Source of the DNA: Nonomuraea polychroma | Lineage (GTDB): Bacteria; Actinomycetota; Actinomycetes; Streptosporangiales; Streptosporangiaceae | Assembly: GCF_004011505.1 (NCBI RefSeq) | Contig: NZ_SAUN01000001.1 | Span: 6,847,501 to 6,911,500 of the forward strand | Length of the DNA stretch: 64,000 nucleotides | Direction: 5' to 3' | In this document: positions 52,025 to 59,907 of the stretch, piece by piece | How positions within the stretch are numbered: position 1 is the first letter of the stretch | How the letters are laid out: every line of letters begins with the position of its first letter | Translations under genes and position numbers: made by a program | Notes under the pieces: model-generated | The model's input: only the letters and a program-made list of their open reading frames with translations | What the model was told of the DNA's origin: nothing | Databases searched by the model: none

Positions 52025-52624
52025 TCATGGCGGCCCGTGCGGCCCTTGGCCTTCCACCGCGTACGTGAGCAGCGTGGTGAGCACGCGCTTGACCGACTCG
52101 CGCTCGCGCACGTCGCACAGCACGATCGGGATGTGCTCGCTCAGCGACAGCGCCCGCCGCACCTTCGCGGGATCGTGGCGGCGGGCGCCCTCGAAGCAGT
52201 TGACCCCGACGACGAACGGCACGCCGCGCTGCTCGAAGTAGTCCACCGCCGGGAAGCAGTCCTCCAGGCGGCGGGTGTCGGCGAGCACGACCGCGCCGAG
52301 CGCGCCGAGGGCCAGCTCGTCCCACATGAACCAGAACCGGTCCTGCCCGGGCGTGCCGAACAGGTACAACCACAGCCCTTGGCGGATCGTGATGCGGCCG
52401 AAATCCAGGGCCACCGTGGTCGTGGTCTTGGCCTCCACGCCCGAGGTGTCGTCCACGCCGACACCCCGCTCGCTCAGCAGCTCCTCCGTGTGCAGTGGCC
52501 GGATCTCGCTGATCGTGCCCACCATGGTCGTCTTGCCGACGCCGAAGCCGCCCGCGATGAGGATCTTGATGGCCAAGGCCGAGGCGACCGCGGTCGTCCC
52601 CGGCTCAGAGGCTGCGTAGCCCAT
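52025..52624 (-). CDS. cvnD: Conservon GTPase CvnD
   Basis: A 199-residue ATP/GTP-binding protein of the conservon-specific Ras-like group (P-loop GGFGVGKT 25-32, DTSGV in switch, FGTPGQDRFW as the G3-like motif). The specificity motif is VGVNCFEG rather than NKxD. The ATG at 52624 (MGYAASEPG) lies inside the cvnC gene end. It works with CvnA, CvnB and CvnC at the membrane as a G-protein-like signalling unit. Last gene of the operon; its end faces the TetR fusion gene. Confidence 0.92.
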   Translation of the reverse strand: MGYAASEPGTTAVASALAIKILIAGGFGVGKTTMVGTISEIRPLHTEELLSERGVGVDDTSGVEAKTTTTVALDFGRITIRQGLWLYLFGTPGQDRFWFMWDELALGALGAVVLADTRRLEDCFPAVDYFEQRGVPFVVGVNCFEGARRHDPAKVRRALSLSEHIPIVLCDVRERESVKRVLTTLLTYAVEGQGPHGPP

Positions 52625-52964
52625 GCAGCACTTCCCTGTAGATACGTTCGTCGATCGTCTGCGCCGCGGGGCGCGGGCGGTCGATGGAGACAAAACCCTC
52701 GCGCCGCAGATCGCCCAGGATCACCCGGGTGACGTTGAGGGGCAGCCTGAGGTGCGCCGCGACATCCGCCACCGGCGTGGGCCTGCGGCACAACGACAAC
52801 ACGGCGCGATGCTCCGGGATCAGCTCGGCGGACTCGTAAGCAGTGAAGCCCGCGCCGAGCGTTGTGACGATGGCCACCAGGTCGAACGTCTCACCCTGCG
52901 GGCGCGCCCTGCCCCCGGTCAGCCCGTACAGCCGGATCAGCGGCCCAGGATCCTCCCCTGTCAC
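52605..52964 (-). CDS. cvnC: Conservon protein CvnC (DUF742)
   Basis: A 119-residue DUF742 protein (PLIRLYGLTGGRARP, LVAIVTTLG, LIPEHRAVLSLCRRPTPVADVAAHLRLPLNVTRVILGDL) with a winged-helix-like C-terminus. DUF742 proteins are part of conservons with the roadblock protein and GTPase. The GTG start overlaps the cvnB stop by four bases, and the end overlaps cvnD by 20 bases. Confidence 0.92.
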   Translation of the reverse strand: MTGEDPGPLIRLYGLTGGRARPQGETFDLVAIVTTLGAGFTAYESAELIPEHRAVLSLCRRPTPVADVAAHLRLPLNVTRVILGDLRREGFVSIDRPRPAAQTIDERIYREVLHGLRSL

Positions 52965-53386
52965 GGTCTTGCGCCGTTCCAGGCCGGTGCCGGTGCCGCT
53001 CCCCTCGGCTGCGCGGAGAGGTGCTCGCCGACTCGCTTGACCATGAGCGCCATCTCGTACGTGACCATGCCCAGCTCGGCGTCGCCGGAGGCGAGCACGG
53101 CCAGCCGGGCGCCCTGACCCGCCGCGGTGACGAACAGGAAGCCGCCTTCCAACTCGATGATCGTCTGCCGCACGCCGCCCAGGCCGAAATGGCGTCCCGC
53201 GCCCATGGCGAGGCTGTGGCTGCCGGCGGAGATCGCGGACAGGTGCTCGGCGTCCTCCCGGGTGAGCTCCCGGGAGCCGCCCATGGTCAGCCCGTCGGCG
53301 GACAGCACGATGGCGTGCCGGATGCCGGGGACGCGCTGGGTGAGGTCGTCGAGCAGCCAGCTCAGTTCACTTCTGGGGTCGGGCAT
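52961..53386 (-). CDS. cvnB: Conservon roadblock/LC7 protein CvnB
   Basis: A 141-residue roadblock/LC7 domain protein, the MglB-type regulator of the conservon GTPase. Motifs include LSWLLDDLTQRVPGIRHAIVLSADGLTMG and EGGFLFVTAAGQGARLAVLA. The ATG at 53386 (MPDPRSELS) is 20 bases inside the cvnA gene and starts at the family-conserved position; longer frames upstream are not conserved. Confidence 0.92.
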   Translation of the reverse strand: MPDPRSELSWLLDDLTQRVPGIRHAIVLSADGLTMGGSRELTREDAEHLSAISAGSHSLAMGAGRHFGLGGVRQTIIELEGGFLFVTAAGQGARLAVLASGDAELGMVTYEMALMVKRVGEHLSAQPRGAAPAPAWNGARP

Positions 53387-55859
53387 CGGGATGGTCGTCC
53401 TTTCGGTTCCACATGTCTGGTCCCTGATCCGCCTGCCGGCGACCTTGCTGCCAGCCGCGTTGCATGGAGGACATGAGTTGTGCGTGCTCCTCCGGCGAGC
53501 GCGCCGAGACCGCGCGCGGCTCCACGCGCCTGGTGGCACGCAGCTGGGGAGCCATGCTGGCCTGCGGTATCCGCATCGGCAGCCCGTCGAGGTCCTCGGC
53601 CGTCTCCTGAGCCGGCACCGTGACGCTCCACTCGACGGCCGGGGTGGAGGGCTTGGCGGCGCCGGGTGTCTTCCTCGGCGCCGGCCTGGTGCCCGGCTCG
53701 GCGGCGGACCCGGCTCCCAGGCCGTTGCCCGGCGTCGGTCCGTTCACCGGCCCGATGCCGTTCGCCGGACGCGGTTTCGGCGCGGGGTTCGCCTCGAACC
53801 AGGTCACGTGCTCGGGCTCCGGGTCACGGGCATCCGGCGTACTGTCCGGAACGTCCAGGCCGACCGGGATGTTCAGGTCCGGCGCCGTGCCGAGCGCCCG
53901 CAGGGGCCGGCTCGCCGGAGCTCGGCGTGCGCCGTGGTCCGCCGGCCGCTGCGGCGCCGCGACGGGCGGGGCTTCGGCGCCGGCGAGCAACACGGAGGGC
54001 AGCAGCACGATCGCGGTGGTCCCGTCGTACGGGGAACGCCGCAGCGAGATCTTGATTCCGTGCCGCGCCGCCAGCCTGGACACCACGAACAACCCGAGCC
54101 GGTCGCTGTCGGCCAGGTCGAACTCCGGAGGCTGCGCCAGCCGGGCGTTGAGCTCGTCGAGGGTGGCCTGACTCAGTCCCAGGCCCCGGTCCTCCACCTC
54201 GAGCGCGAAGCCGTTGGCCGCTGTCATGCTGCGGATCTGCACGCTCGTGTCGGGCGGGGAGAAGACGGTGGCGTTCTCCACCAGCTCGGCGACCAGGTGG
54301 ATCACGTCGGTGACGGCCGCGCCGATCAGCAGCGGCGCGTTGGGCATGGGCGCGACGGTGACGCGGGTGTAGTCCTCGACCTCCAGCACCGCCGAGCGGA
54401 CGACGTCGTACAGCGGCACCGGGTCACGCCAGCGCCGGGCGGGGGCGGAGTCGGACAGGATGATCAGGTTCTCCGCGTGCCGCCGCATGCGGGTGGTCAG
54501 GTGGTCGAGCTTGAACAGGTCCTCCAGGACGTCGGGCTCCTCGACCCGCCGCTCCATGGTGTCGAGCAACGAGAGCTGGCGGTGGAGCAGCGCCTGGTTA
54601 CGCCGGGCCAGGTTGAGGAAGACCTGGCTGACGCCCTTGCGCAGGCTCGCCTGCCCCACCGCGGCCTCGACCGCCGTGCGCCGCACCTCGGAGAAGGCGT
54701 GCACCAGGCGATCGACCTCGGCGGTGTCGGCCGGGTCGAGGACGGGGGCCTCGGTGGCGGGGTCCACGTCGTCGCCGCGGCGCAGCCGCTCGACCAGCCG
54801 GGGCAGCCGCTGCTCAGCCATCTCGGCCGCCGACGCCTGCAGTTTCTTGAGCTCGTCGATCAGCGAGCGGCCGAACCGGTACGACAGCGCCACCGACGCG
54901 AGCACCGCCGCCAGGCCGAGGACCAGGACCAGCCCGATCCGCCAGTACGCCCCGGTCTTCACCGACTCGGCCTCCGCCGCGGTGCGGTCGAGCTCTCGCC
55001 GCGTGTCGAGGTAGATCGCGCCGAGCATGGAGTCGGTGTCGCTCTTCCACTCGGCGGGGTCGACCGGCGGCGCGCCACCGCTGGTGTCCCACGTGAACAA
55101 CTCGTCCTCGGTGTCCACCAGCCGCTTGTACGCGGCGCTCTCGACGAGCTTGTCGAATTTCACCCGCAGCTCGGGGCCGACGTCGCGCTCGGCGTTGGCG
55201 AAGACGATCCGGCGGCTGGTGAACGCGGCGACGAACGCGGCGCGGTCGGTGGGCGTCATCCTGCGCTGCACCATCGTGTTGGTGAGCACCGCGTGCTCCC
55301 GGCCCAGGTACTCCGCCGCCGCGCTGTAGGCGGCCATCCCGCGTACCGAGCGGAAGGACGAGACGTCGCTCAGCGCGTCACGGTCGTTGAACTGCTTGTT
55401 GGCGACCTCGATCAGTCTGTTGTACGCGTCGGTGACCGCCAGCGGCGGGGCCAGCACGCCCCCGTCGGCGGACTCGCGCAGCGACCGTAACCCGTCGAGC
55501 GCCTGCACCAGCGCGCGCACCTGGGCCGGGGTCTCGCCGTCCGACTCGACGTCAACGGATCCGATGACCTGGCGCAGTTGCTCGGCCTTGGCGTCGGTGA
55601 CCCGCCGCTGATGGGCCAGAGGCACGGACGCCCCGGTTTCGCCCGCCGCCTCGGCGGACAGCTGCCGCTCCCGCTGCAGTTCGACGATCAACTGCAGCAC
55701 CGGCGAACCGATGTCCTCCCAGCGATTCTGCGCCTGGGAGACCGTGACGATCTCCTCCACGCTGGAGTAGGCGATGAACCCCCACAAGGCGACCATGGAG
55801 ACCAGCGGAAGCAGGAGGATCCTGAGCAGCTTGGTACGGATCGTCGGGGGCGAGCTCAT
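53367..55859 (-). CDS. cvnA: Conservon sensor histidine kinase CvnA with NIT domain
   Basis: An 830-residue membrane kinase: span 1 (LLRILLLPLVSMVALWGFIA, 11-30), extracellular NIT-type helical region to about 300, span 2 (IGLVLVLGLAAVLASVALSY), HAMP-like linker, kinase domain with LRKGVSQVFLNLARRNQALLHRQ, N-box ELVENATVFSPPDT and DRGLGLS, then a 250-residue Pro-rich tail. The ATG at 55859 (MSSPPTIRTKLLR) has no clear Shine-Dalgarno; a GTG nine codons upstream is an option. It has a TTA codon at residue 124. It is the sensor of the four-gene conservon, in the standard A-B-C-D order. Confidence 0.92.
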   Translation of the reverse strand: MSSPPTIRTKLLRILLLPLVSMVALWGFIAYSSVEEIVTVSQAQNRWEDIGSPVLQLIVELQRERQLSAEAAGETGASVPLAHQRRVTDAKAEQLRQVIGSVDVESDGETPAQVRALVQALDGLRSLRESADGGVLAPPLAVTDAYNRLIEVANKQFNDRDALSDVSSFRSVRGMAAYSAAAEYLGREHAVLTNTMVQRRMTPTDRAAFVAAFTSRRIVFANAERDVGPELRVKFDKLVESAAYKRLVDTEDELFTWDTSGGAPPVDPAEWKSDTDSMLGAIYLDTRRELDRTAAEAESVKTGAYWRIGLVLVLGLAAVLASVALSYRFGRSLIDELKKLQASAAEMAEQRLPRLVERLRRGDDVDPATEAPVLDPADTAEVDRLVHAFSEVRRTAVEAAVGQASLRKGVSQVFLNLARRNQALLHRQLSLLDTMERRVEEPDVLEDLFKLDHLTTRMRRHAENLIILSDSAPARRWRDPVPLYDVVRSAVLEVEDYTRVTVAPMPNAPLLIGAAVTDVIHLVAELVENATVFSPPDTSVQIRSMTAANGFALEVEDRGLGLSQATLDELNARLAQPPEFDLADSDRLGLFVVSRLAARHGIKISLRRSPYDGTTAIVLLPSVLLAGAEAPPVAAPQRPADHGARRAPASRPLRALGTAPDLNIPVGLDVPDSTPDARDPEPEHVTWFEANPAPKPRPANGIGPVNGPTPGNGLGAGSAAEPGTRPAPRKTPGAAKPSTPAVEWSVTVPAQETAEDLDGLPMRIPQASMAPQLRATRRVEPRAVSARSPEEHAQLMSSMQRGWQQGRRQADQGPDMWNRKDDHPDARPQK

Positions 55860-56023
55860 CCATCTTGTCCAATTCCGCACGTGGTGATGCGCCTCTGGGC
55901 AGTCGTGAGCCGGCCCTGCCCCCGAGAATGCCTGCCACGACTGGGACGCCTGTGGTTGGTCCACTATGCCCATGGGGCAGGTGTACTTCAAGGTACGGAT
56001 GTGAAGAATCATCCCGAATGTGA

Positions 56024-56042
56024 TGCTGACTCTTTGTCAGCA
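56024..56042 (-). terminator. Hairpin between the GH42 gene and cvnA
   Basis: TGCTGAC and GTCAGCA form a 7-bp perfect stem with loop TCTTT, 46 bases downstream of the GH42 stop in its direction. There is no T-tract. It may end the GH42 transcript or lie in the cvn promoter region, which occupies the 228-bp gap. Confidence 0.4.
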
Positions 56043-56087
56043 CACCGTTCGTGATCGTAACGGTGGAGATCTCACGCTGAGTGACGA

Positions 56088-58175
56088 TTATTGGACGCCG
56101 CGAAGCACAACGACGCCAGAGGGCGGCACGGTGACCACGCCGGTCTTCTCCCCCGACGGGTCGAGCGCGTCGGCCCACTCGCCCTGAAGGGTGATGTCAT
56201 GTTTGTCACCGGTGTGGTTCAGCAAGATCAGGAAGCGGCGGCCGTCTCCGGCGCGCACGCTCGCCTGCACCCCCGACGGCAGGCCCGCGACGACGGGGGT
56301 CACCCGGGCTTCGGCCAGGGCCAGGCCGAGGACCGCCCGCATGGTGGCCGGGTCGAGCCGGGTCGAAAGGTAGCGTGCCGTCCCCTTGCCGAACTCGTGC
56401 CGGGTCACCGCCGGGCGGCCGGCCCAGTCCTGTGCGTCGAAGGCGATCTCCGGCTCGGCGCCGGCCAGGCTCAGGTCCTCGCGCCACAAGTCGGCGACCC
56501 CCTCCACCTGTGCGAGCGCCCCGTAGCCGCGGACGGGGAACGTCTCGTGCTCGGCGGCCGGGCAGAACTCCTCCACCCGGACTCCGAGGACCTCGCGCAG
56601 CGGGGCGGGATACCCGCCCAGGTGGACCCGGTCGTGCTCGTCCACGATCCCGCTGAAGAAGGAGACGACCAGCGCGCCTCCGCCGGAGACGTACGCCGAG
56701 ACGCTTCGCGCGTCGTCGTCGGACAGCAGGTACAGGTTCGGCACGACGACGAGCGCGTAGCCGGCGAGCTCCGCGGAGGGCGGCACCACGTCCACGCCCA
56801 CGCCGAGGTCGAAGAGGGGACCGTAATGGTCGAGCAGCCGGTCCTGCTGGCGTACGCCGTCCGAGGGGTGGGAGTCCAGCTCGAGCGCCCACCAGCTGTT
56901 CCAGTCGAGCAGGATCGCCACCTGGTTGCGGACCCGCGTGCCGGCCAGGTCGGGCACCGAGGCCAGCTCCTTGCCGAGCGCCGCGATCTCGCGGTAGACC
57001 CTGCTGTCGGGCCCCGCGTGCGGCACCATGCCCGAGTGGAACTTCTCGGCGCCGCCGCGTGACTGCCGCCACTGGAAGTACAGGATCGCGTCGGCGCCGT
57101 GCGCGACGGCCTGCCAGCTCCACAACCGCATCTGGCCCGGCTGCTTGATCGCGTTCCTGGCCCGCCAGTTGACCGCGCTGGGCGCCTGCTCCATCAGGAT
57201 CCAGGGCTCGCCGCCCCCGGCGCCGCGCATCGTGTCGTACACCAGGCCCGGGAAAAGATGCGGCCGCTCGTCGTGGGGGTCGGGGTAGGAATCGACCGCC
57301 ACGACGTCCAGCCGCGGCGCCCAGTCGAAGACGTCCACTGCCTTCAGCCCCATGAGGAAGTTCGTGGTGATCGGCACCTCAGGGGTGACCCGCCGCAGGA
57401 TGCCGGCCTCCAGGTCGAAGCAGGCACGCAGCGCCTCGTTGCTGAAGCGCATGTAGTCGAGTTGCTGGGCCGGGTTGGGGTACGTCGGAGCCACCCGGGG
57501 CGGGCGGATGTGGTCGAAGGAGGCGTAACGCTGCGACCAGAAGTCCGTCGACCAGGCGTCGTTCAGCGCCTCGACGTCGTCGGCGTACCGCTCCCGCAGC
57601 CAGCGGCGGAAGTCGTCCGCCGACACCTCGCAGAAGCAGGCGGGGATGTGGCAGCCGTACTCGTTGCCGACGTGCCACAGGCCGAGAGCCGGGTGGCCGC
57701 GGTAATGCTCGGCCAGCCGCTCCACCAGCAGCGCGGCCCGTTCGCGGTAGACCGGGCTGGACGGGCAGAAGTGTTGCCGCCCGCCGGGACCGAGCACGGT
57801 GCCGTCCGCGGTGACCGGCAGGATCTCGGGATGCTCGTGGACGAGCCAGGGCGGCGGCGAGGCGGTCATGGTGGCCAGGTCGGCGGTGATCCCGTGCGCG
57901 TGCAGGTCATCCAGGACCTGGTCGAAGAAGGAGAAGTCGTACGCGCCGCGCGCCGGCTCCACGCGGGCCCAGCCGAACACGCCGACGGTGACGAGGTTCA
58001 CCCGGGCCTCGGTCATGAGGCGCATGTCCTCCGCCCTCGTCTCGGCCGGCCACTGCTCGGGGTTGTAGTCGCCGCCGAAGGCCACGCCGCCCAGCCGGCG
58101 CCAGAGCCGGTCGCCCGGGGACGGGGCGCCGGCGGTGCCGGTGACCGGGGTGACATCGCGAGGTACGGCGTTCAT
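56088..58175 (-). CDS. Beta-galactosidase, glycoside hydrolase family 42
   Basis: A 695-residue retaining beta-galactosidase. The start GGVAFGGDYNPEQWPAET and the (beta/alpha)8 barrel with acid/base E172 (WHVGNEYG) and nucleophile E329 (ILMEQAPS) are diagnostic. A trimerisation/Glyco_hydro_42M-like domain follows (about 400-620, ILLDWNSWWALELDS) and a small C-terminal beta domain. No signal peptide, so it acts on imported galactosides. It is probably controlled by the adjacent LacI protein and fed by the ABC transporter at 59904-63151. The start ATG lacks a strong Shine-Dalgarno; GAGG is 14 bases upstream. Confidence 0.93.
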   Translation of the reverse strand: MNAVPRDVTPVTGTAGAPSPGDRLWRRLGGVAFGGDYNPEQWPAETRAEDMRLMTEARVNLVTVGVFGWARVEPARGAYDFSFFDQVLDDLHAHGITADLATMTASPPPWLVHEHPEILPVTADGTVLGPGGRQHFCPSSPVYRERAALLVERLAEHYRGHPALGLWHVGNEYGCHIPACFCEVSADDFRRWLRERYADDVEALNDAWSTDFWSQRYASFDHIRPPRVAPTYPNPAQQLDYMRFSNEALRACFDLEAGILRRVTPEVPITTNFLMGLKAVDVFDWAPRLDVVAVDSYPDPHDERPHLFPGLVYDTMRGAGGGEPWILMEQAPSAVNWRARNAIKQPGQMRLWSWQAVAHGADAILYFQWRQSRGGAEKFHSGMVPHAGPDSRVYREIAALGKELASVPDLAGTRVRNQVAILLDWNSWWALELDSHPSDGVRQQDRLLDHYGPLFDLGVGVDVVPPSAELAGYALVVVPNLYLLSDDDARSVSAYVSGGGALVVSFFSGIVDEHDRVHLGGYPAPLREVLGVRVEEFCPAAEHETFPVRGYGALAQVEGVADLWREDLSLAGAEPEIAFDAQDWAGRPAVTRHEFGKGTARYLSTRLDPATMRAVLGLALAEARVTPVVAGLPSGVQASVRAGDGRRFLILLNHTGDKHDITLQGEWADALDPSGEKTGVVTVPPSGVVVLRGVQ

Positions 58176-58223
58176 CGTCGGCGCGGCGGCCTCGATGGAC
58201 GAGGTCCGCCGCTCCTCCCTTCT

Positions 58224-58425
58224 CTTCGTCGCGGCCCGGCGGGGCCGACAGGTTGTCCTCTTCGTCCGACCCGGCGGGCCGACAGGTCGTTCGCTTCGTC
58301 CCGGCCCGAGGGCCGAGATGGTCCGCTTCGTCCCGGCCCAAGGGCCGACACGTGGTCCACTTCGTCGTCCTCTTCGTCGCGGCCCGGTCAGGCCGACGGA
58401 ATCGTCTTTCTTCGTCGCGGCCGTG
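58224..58425. repeat. Tandem imperfect repeats with hairpin cores between GH42 and lacI
   Basis: Units beginning CTTCGTC start at 58224, 58260, 58294, 58326, 58360, 58372 and 58410, a period of 32-38 bp (one 12-bp insert). Each full unit carries a dyad of the form CGGCCC-NN-GGGCCG, perfect in units 3 and 4, followed by GACA and GTCC. The stretch is not coding: all frames have weak, biased composition. The hairpin repeats could terminate, attenuate or stabilise transcripts. Confidence 0.85.
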
Positions 58426-58543
58426 TGGAGGCGGCAGGGCCGTTGGATCGTGGCGTGGCGGGCGGGGTGGGGGCGGTTGGGTCAGGCCCGTGGAGGTGGC
58501 AGGGCCGTTGGCTGGTGGCGGGGTGGGGCGGCGGGGTCAGGCC
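58425..58543. repeat. 65-bp G-rich direct duplication ending in the lacI stop codon
   Basis: GTGGAGGCGGCAGGGCCGTTGG at 58425 is repeated from 58490 as GTGGAGGTGGCAGGGCCGTTGG, each copy running through a G-rich tract to GTCAGGCC. In the second copy the TCA of GTCAGGCC is the complement of the LacI stop (58537-58539). The first copy is 65 bp, the second about 54 bp through small deletions. Only short blocks of this unit are shown here. Confidence 0.75.
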
Positions 58544-59583
58544 GGTGGCGGGGGCGCGGCGGTGCTCTCCCTGACGATCAGCTCGGGAGCGACGAAAGCC
58601 GTGGCGGAAGGGGCCGTGCCGCCCTCGATCTGGTCGATCATGAGCGACACGATGCGCTCGGCCACCACGTCGAAGTCCTGGCGGACGGTGGTGAGCGGCG
58701 GCGACAGATAGGCCGACTCGTCGAGGTCGTCGAAGCCGGCGATGCTGACGTCCTCAGGCACGCGACGGCCCGCCTGGATCATCGCCCGCATCACACCGAG
58801 CGCCATCTGGTCATTGGCGGCGAAGACGGCCGTCACGCCGGGCCGCCGGGCCAGCACGCGCCCGGCCGCGTAACCGCTGCCCGCGCTCCAGTCGCCGAAC
58901 AACAGCTGCGGGACCGCGGCGCCCGCCTCCTTGAGCGTGGCGTGCCACGATTCGGCCCGCCGCCGCGCGGCGTAGGAGTCCTCGGGCCCGGAGACGTGCC
59001 AGACCGTCTCGTGGCCGAGGTCGAGCAGGTGACGGGTGACGAGCCGGGCGCCGAGGGCCTGGTCGGTGTCGACCATGGGATGGCGGTGGCTGACGTCGCC
59101 GTCGGCCATCACGACCGGCACGCCCGGCGGCAGGCGGAGCGCCGGCGTGTCGAGGATCTGCGCCTCGATGAGCACGATGCCGTCGACCGCCTGCATGGTG
59201 AGCTGGTCGAACGCCTCGTGCACGGCCCGCTCGGTCTGCGACTCGACGGCGATCATGTTCACCGTGTAGCCGGCCCGCTGGGCCGCCCGCGTGACGGCGT
59301 CGACCGTGCGGGCGTTGCCGAAGCTGGCGAGCCCGAAGCTGATCAGTCCCAGGGTGCGGAACTGGCCGGTGACCAGGGCGCGCGCGGCCGTGTTGGGCCG
59401 ATAGCCGAGGACGCGCATGGCTGACAGGACCCGCCGGCGGGTCTCTTCCTCGACGTTGCTGCGGTTGTTGGCCACCCGGGAGACCGTCTGGCTGGAGACC
59501 CCGGCCATCGCGGCGACATCGGCCATGGACGGCCGCCTGCGCGTGCGCCGTCCTGCCGCCGTTTCCTGGGCCGCCCCGTCCAC
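58537..59583 (-). CDS. LacI family transcriptional repressor
   Basis: A 348-residue repressor with an N-terminal HTH (SMADVAAMAGVSSQTVSRVANN, about 19-40; hinge VLGYRPNTAARAL) and a periplasmic-binding-like effector domain (VDGIVLIEAQ, GDVSHRHPMVDTD, VAGFDDLDES-type IAGFDDLDES). The GTG start has GGAGGTG eight bases upstream. Two LacI-type operators flank the promoter region. It probably represses GH42 and the sugar ABC operon until a galactoside is present. Confidence 0.93.
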   Translation of the reverse strand: MDGAAQETAAGRRTRRRPSMADVAAMAGVSSQTVSRVANNRSNVEEETRRRVLSAMRVLGYRPNTAARALVTGQFRTLGLISFGLASFGNARTVDAVTRAAQRAGYTVNMIAVESQTERAVHEAFDQLTMQAVDGIVLIEAQILDTPALRLPPGVPVVMADGDVSHRHPMVDTDQALGARLVTRHLLDLGHETVWHVSGPEDSYAARRRAESWHATLKEAGAAVPQLLFGDWSAGSGYAAGRVLARRPGVTAVFAANDQMALGVMRAMIQAGRRVPEDVSIAGFDDLDESAYLSPPLTTVRQDFDVVAERIVSLMIDQIEGGTAPSATAFVAPELIVRESTAAPPPPA

Positions 59584-59610
59584 TCACACCTCCGTACGAA
59601 GTCTCGCACG

Positions 59611-59626
59611 ATGTTTACGCAAACAT
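59611..59626. promoter_or_regulatory. LacI operator O1
   Basis: ATGTTTACGCAAACAT, an inverted repeat with one central mismatch pair, lies 28 bases upstream of the lacI start and fits autorepression. Confidence 0.75.
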
Positions 59627-59705
59627 GACCTGTCCGTCAATGATGGCTTCAGCGCGCAACAAACCGTGACGAAACACGGTGCCAATGTTAACTGATGGTT
59701 ACCTA

Positions 59706-59735
59706 TTGACATGATTCCAGCGACAAGACCAAACT
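59706..59735 (+). promoter_or_regulatory. Candidate promoter of the sugar ABC operon
   Basis: TTGACA (59706-59711) is followed after 18 bases by CAAACT (59730-59735), a weak -10. The LacI operator O2 lies 18 bases further, a position that would block elongation or initiation. Confidence 0.4.
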
Positions 59736-59752
59736 ACGGACCATCTTCATCA

Positions 59753-59766
59753 TGTTTACGTAAACA
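59753..59766. promoter_or_regulatory. LacI operator O2
   Basis: TGTTTACGTAAACA is a perfect 14-bp palindrome, identical in its arms to O1. It is 127 bp downstream of O1's end and just before the sugar ABC operon, so the repressor could act on both divergent transcripts, perhaps by looping. Confidence 0.8.
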
Positions 59767-59802
59767 CACGATCATCGCGACTTCCGCTACAGGGAGGAGA
59801 CG

Positions 59803-59907
59803 GTGGCGCAGGTAGCGGAGCGGTTGCCGGGCCACCGACGCCCCGACAAGGAGAGTTCAGTGCCAGTTCCTATGGCAACGCGAACATCACACTGGAGCAC
59901 GGAATGA
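59803..59907 (+). CDS. Possible 34-codon leader ORF coupled to the sugar permease gene
   Basis: From a GTG with GGGAGGAG five bases upstream a 34-residue frame (MAQVAERLPGHRRPDKESS...) runs to a TGA that overlaps the permease ATG (AATGA). Ribosomes finishing it could re-start on the permease. A second in-frame Shine-Dalgarno AAGGAG precedes an internal GTG at codon 20. It has no known homologue by eye and may be chance, though the strong ribosome site is notable. Confidence 0.35.
   Translation: MAQVAERLPGHRRPDKESSVPVPMATRTSHWSTE

Noticed and set aside
58224..58425. CRISPR array
   Set aside because: Units are imperfect, GC-rich and nearly contiguous, with no unique spacers of even length and no cas genes nearby.
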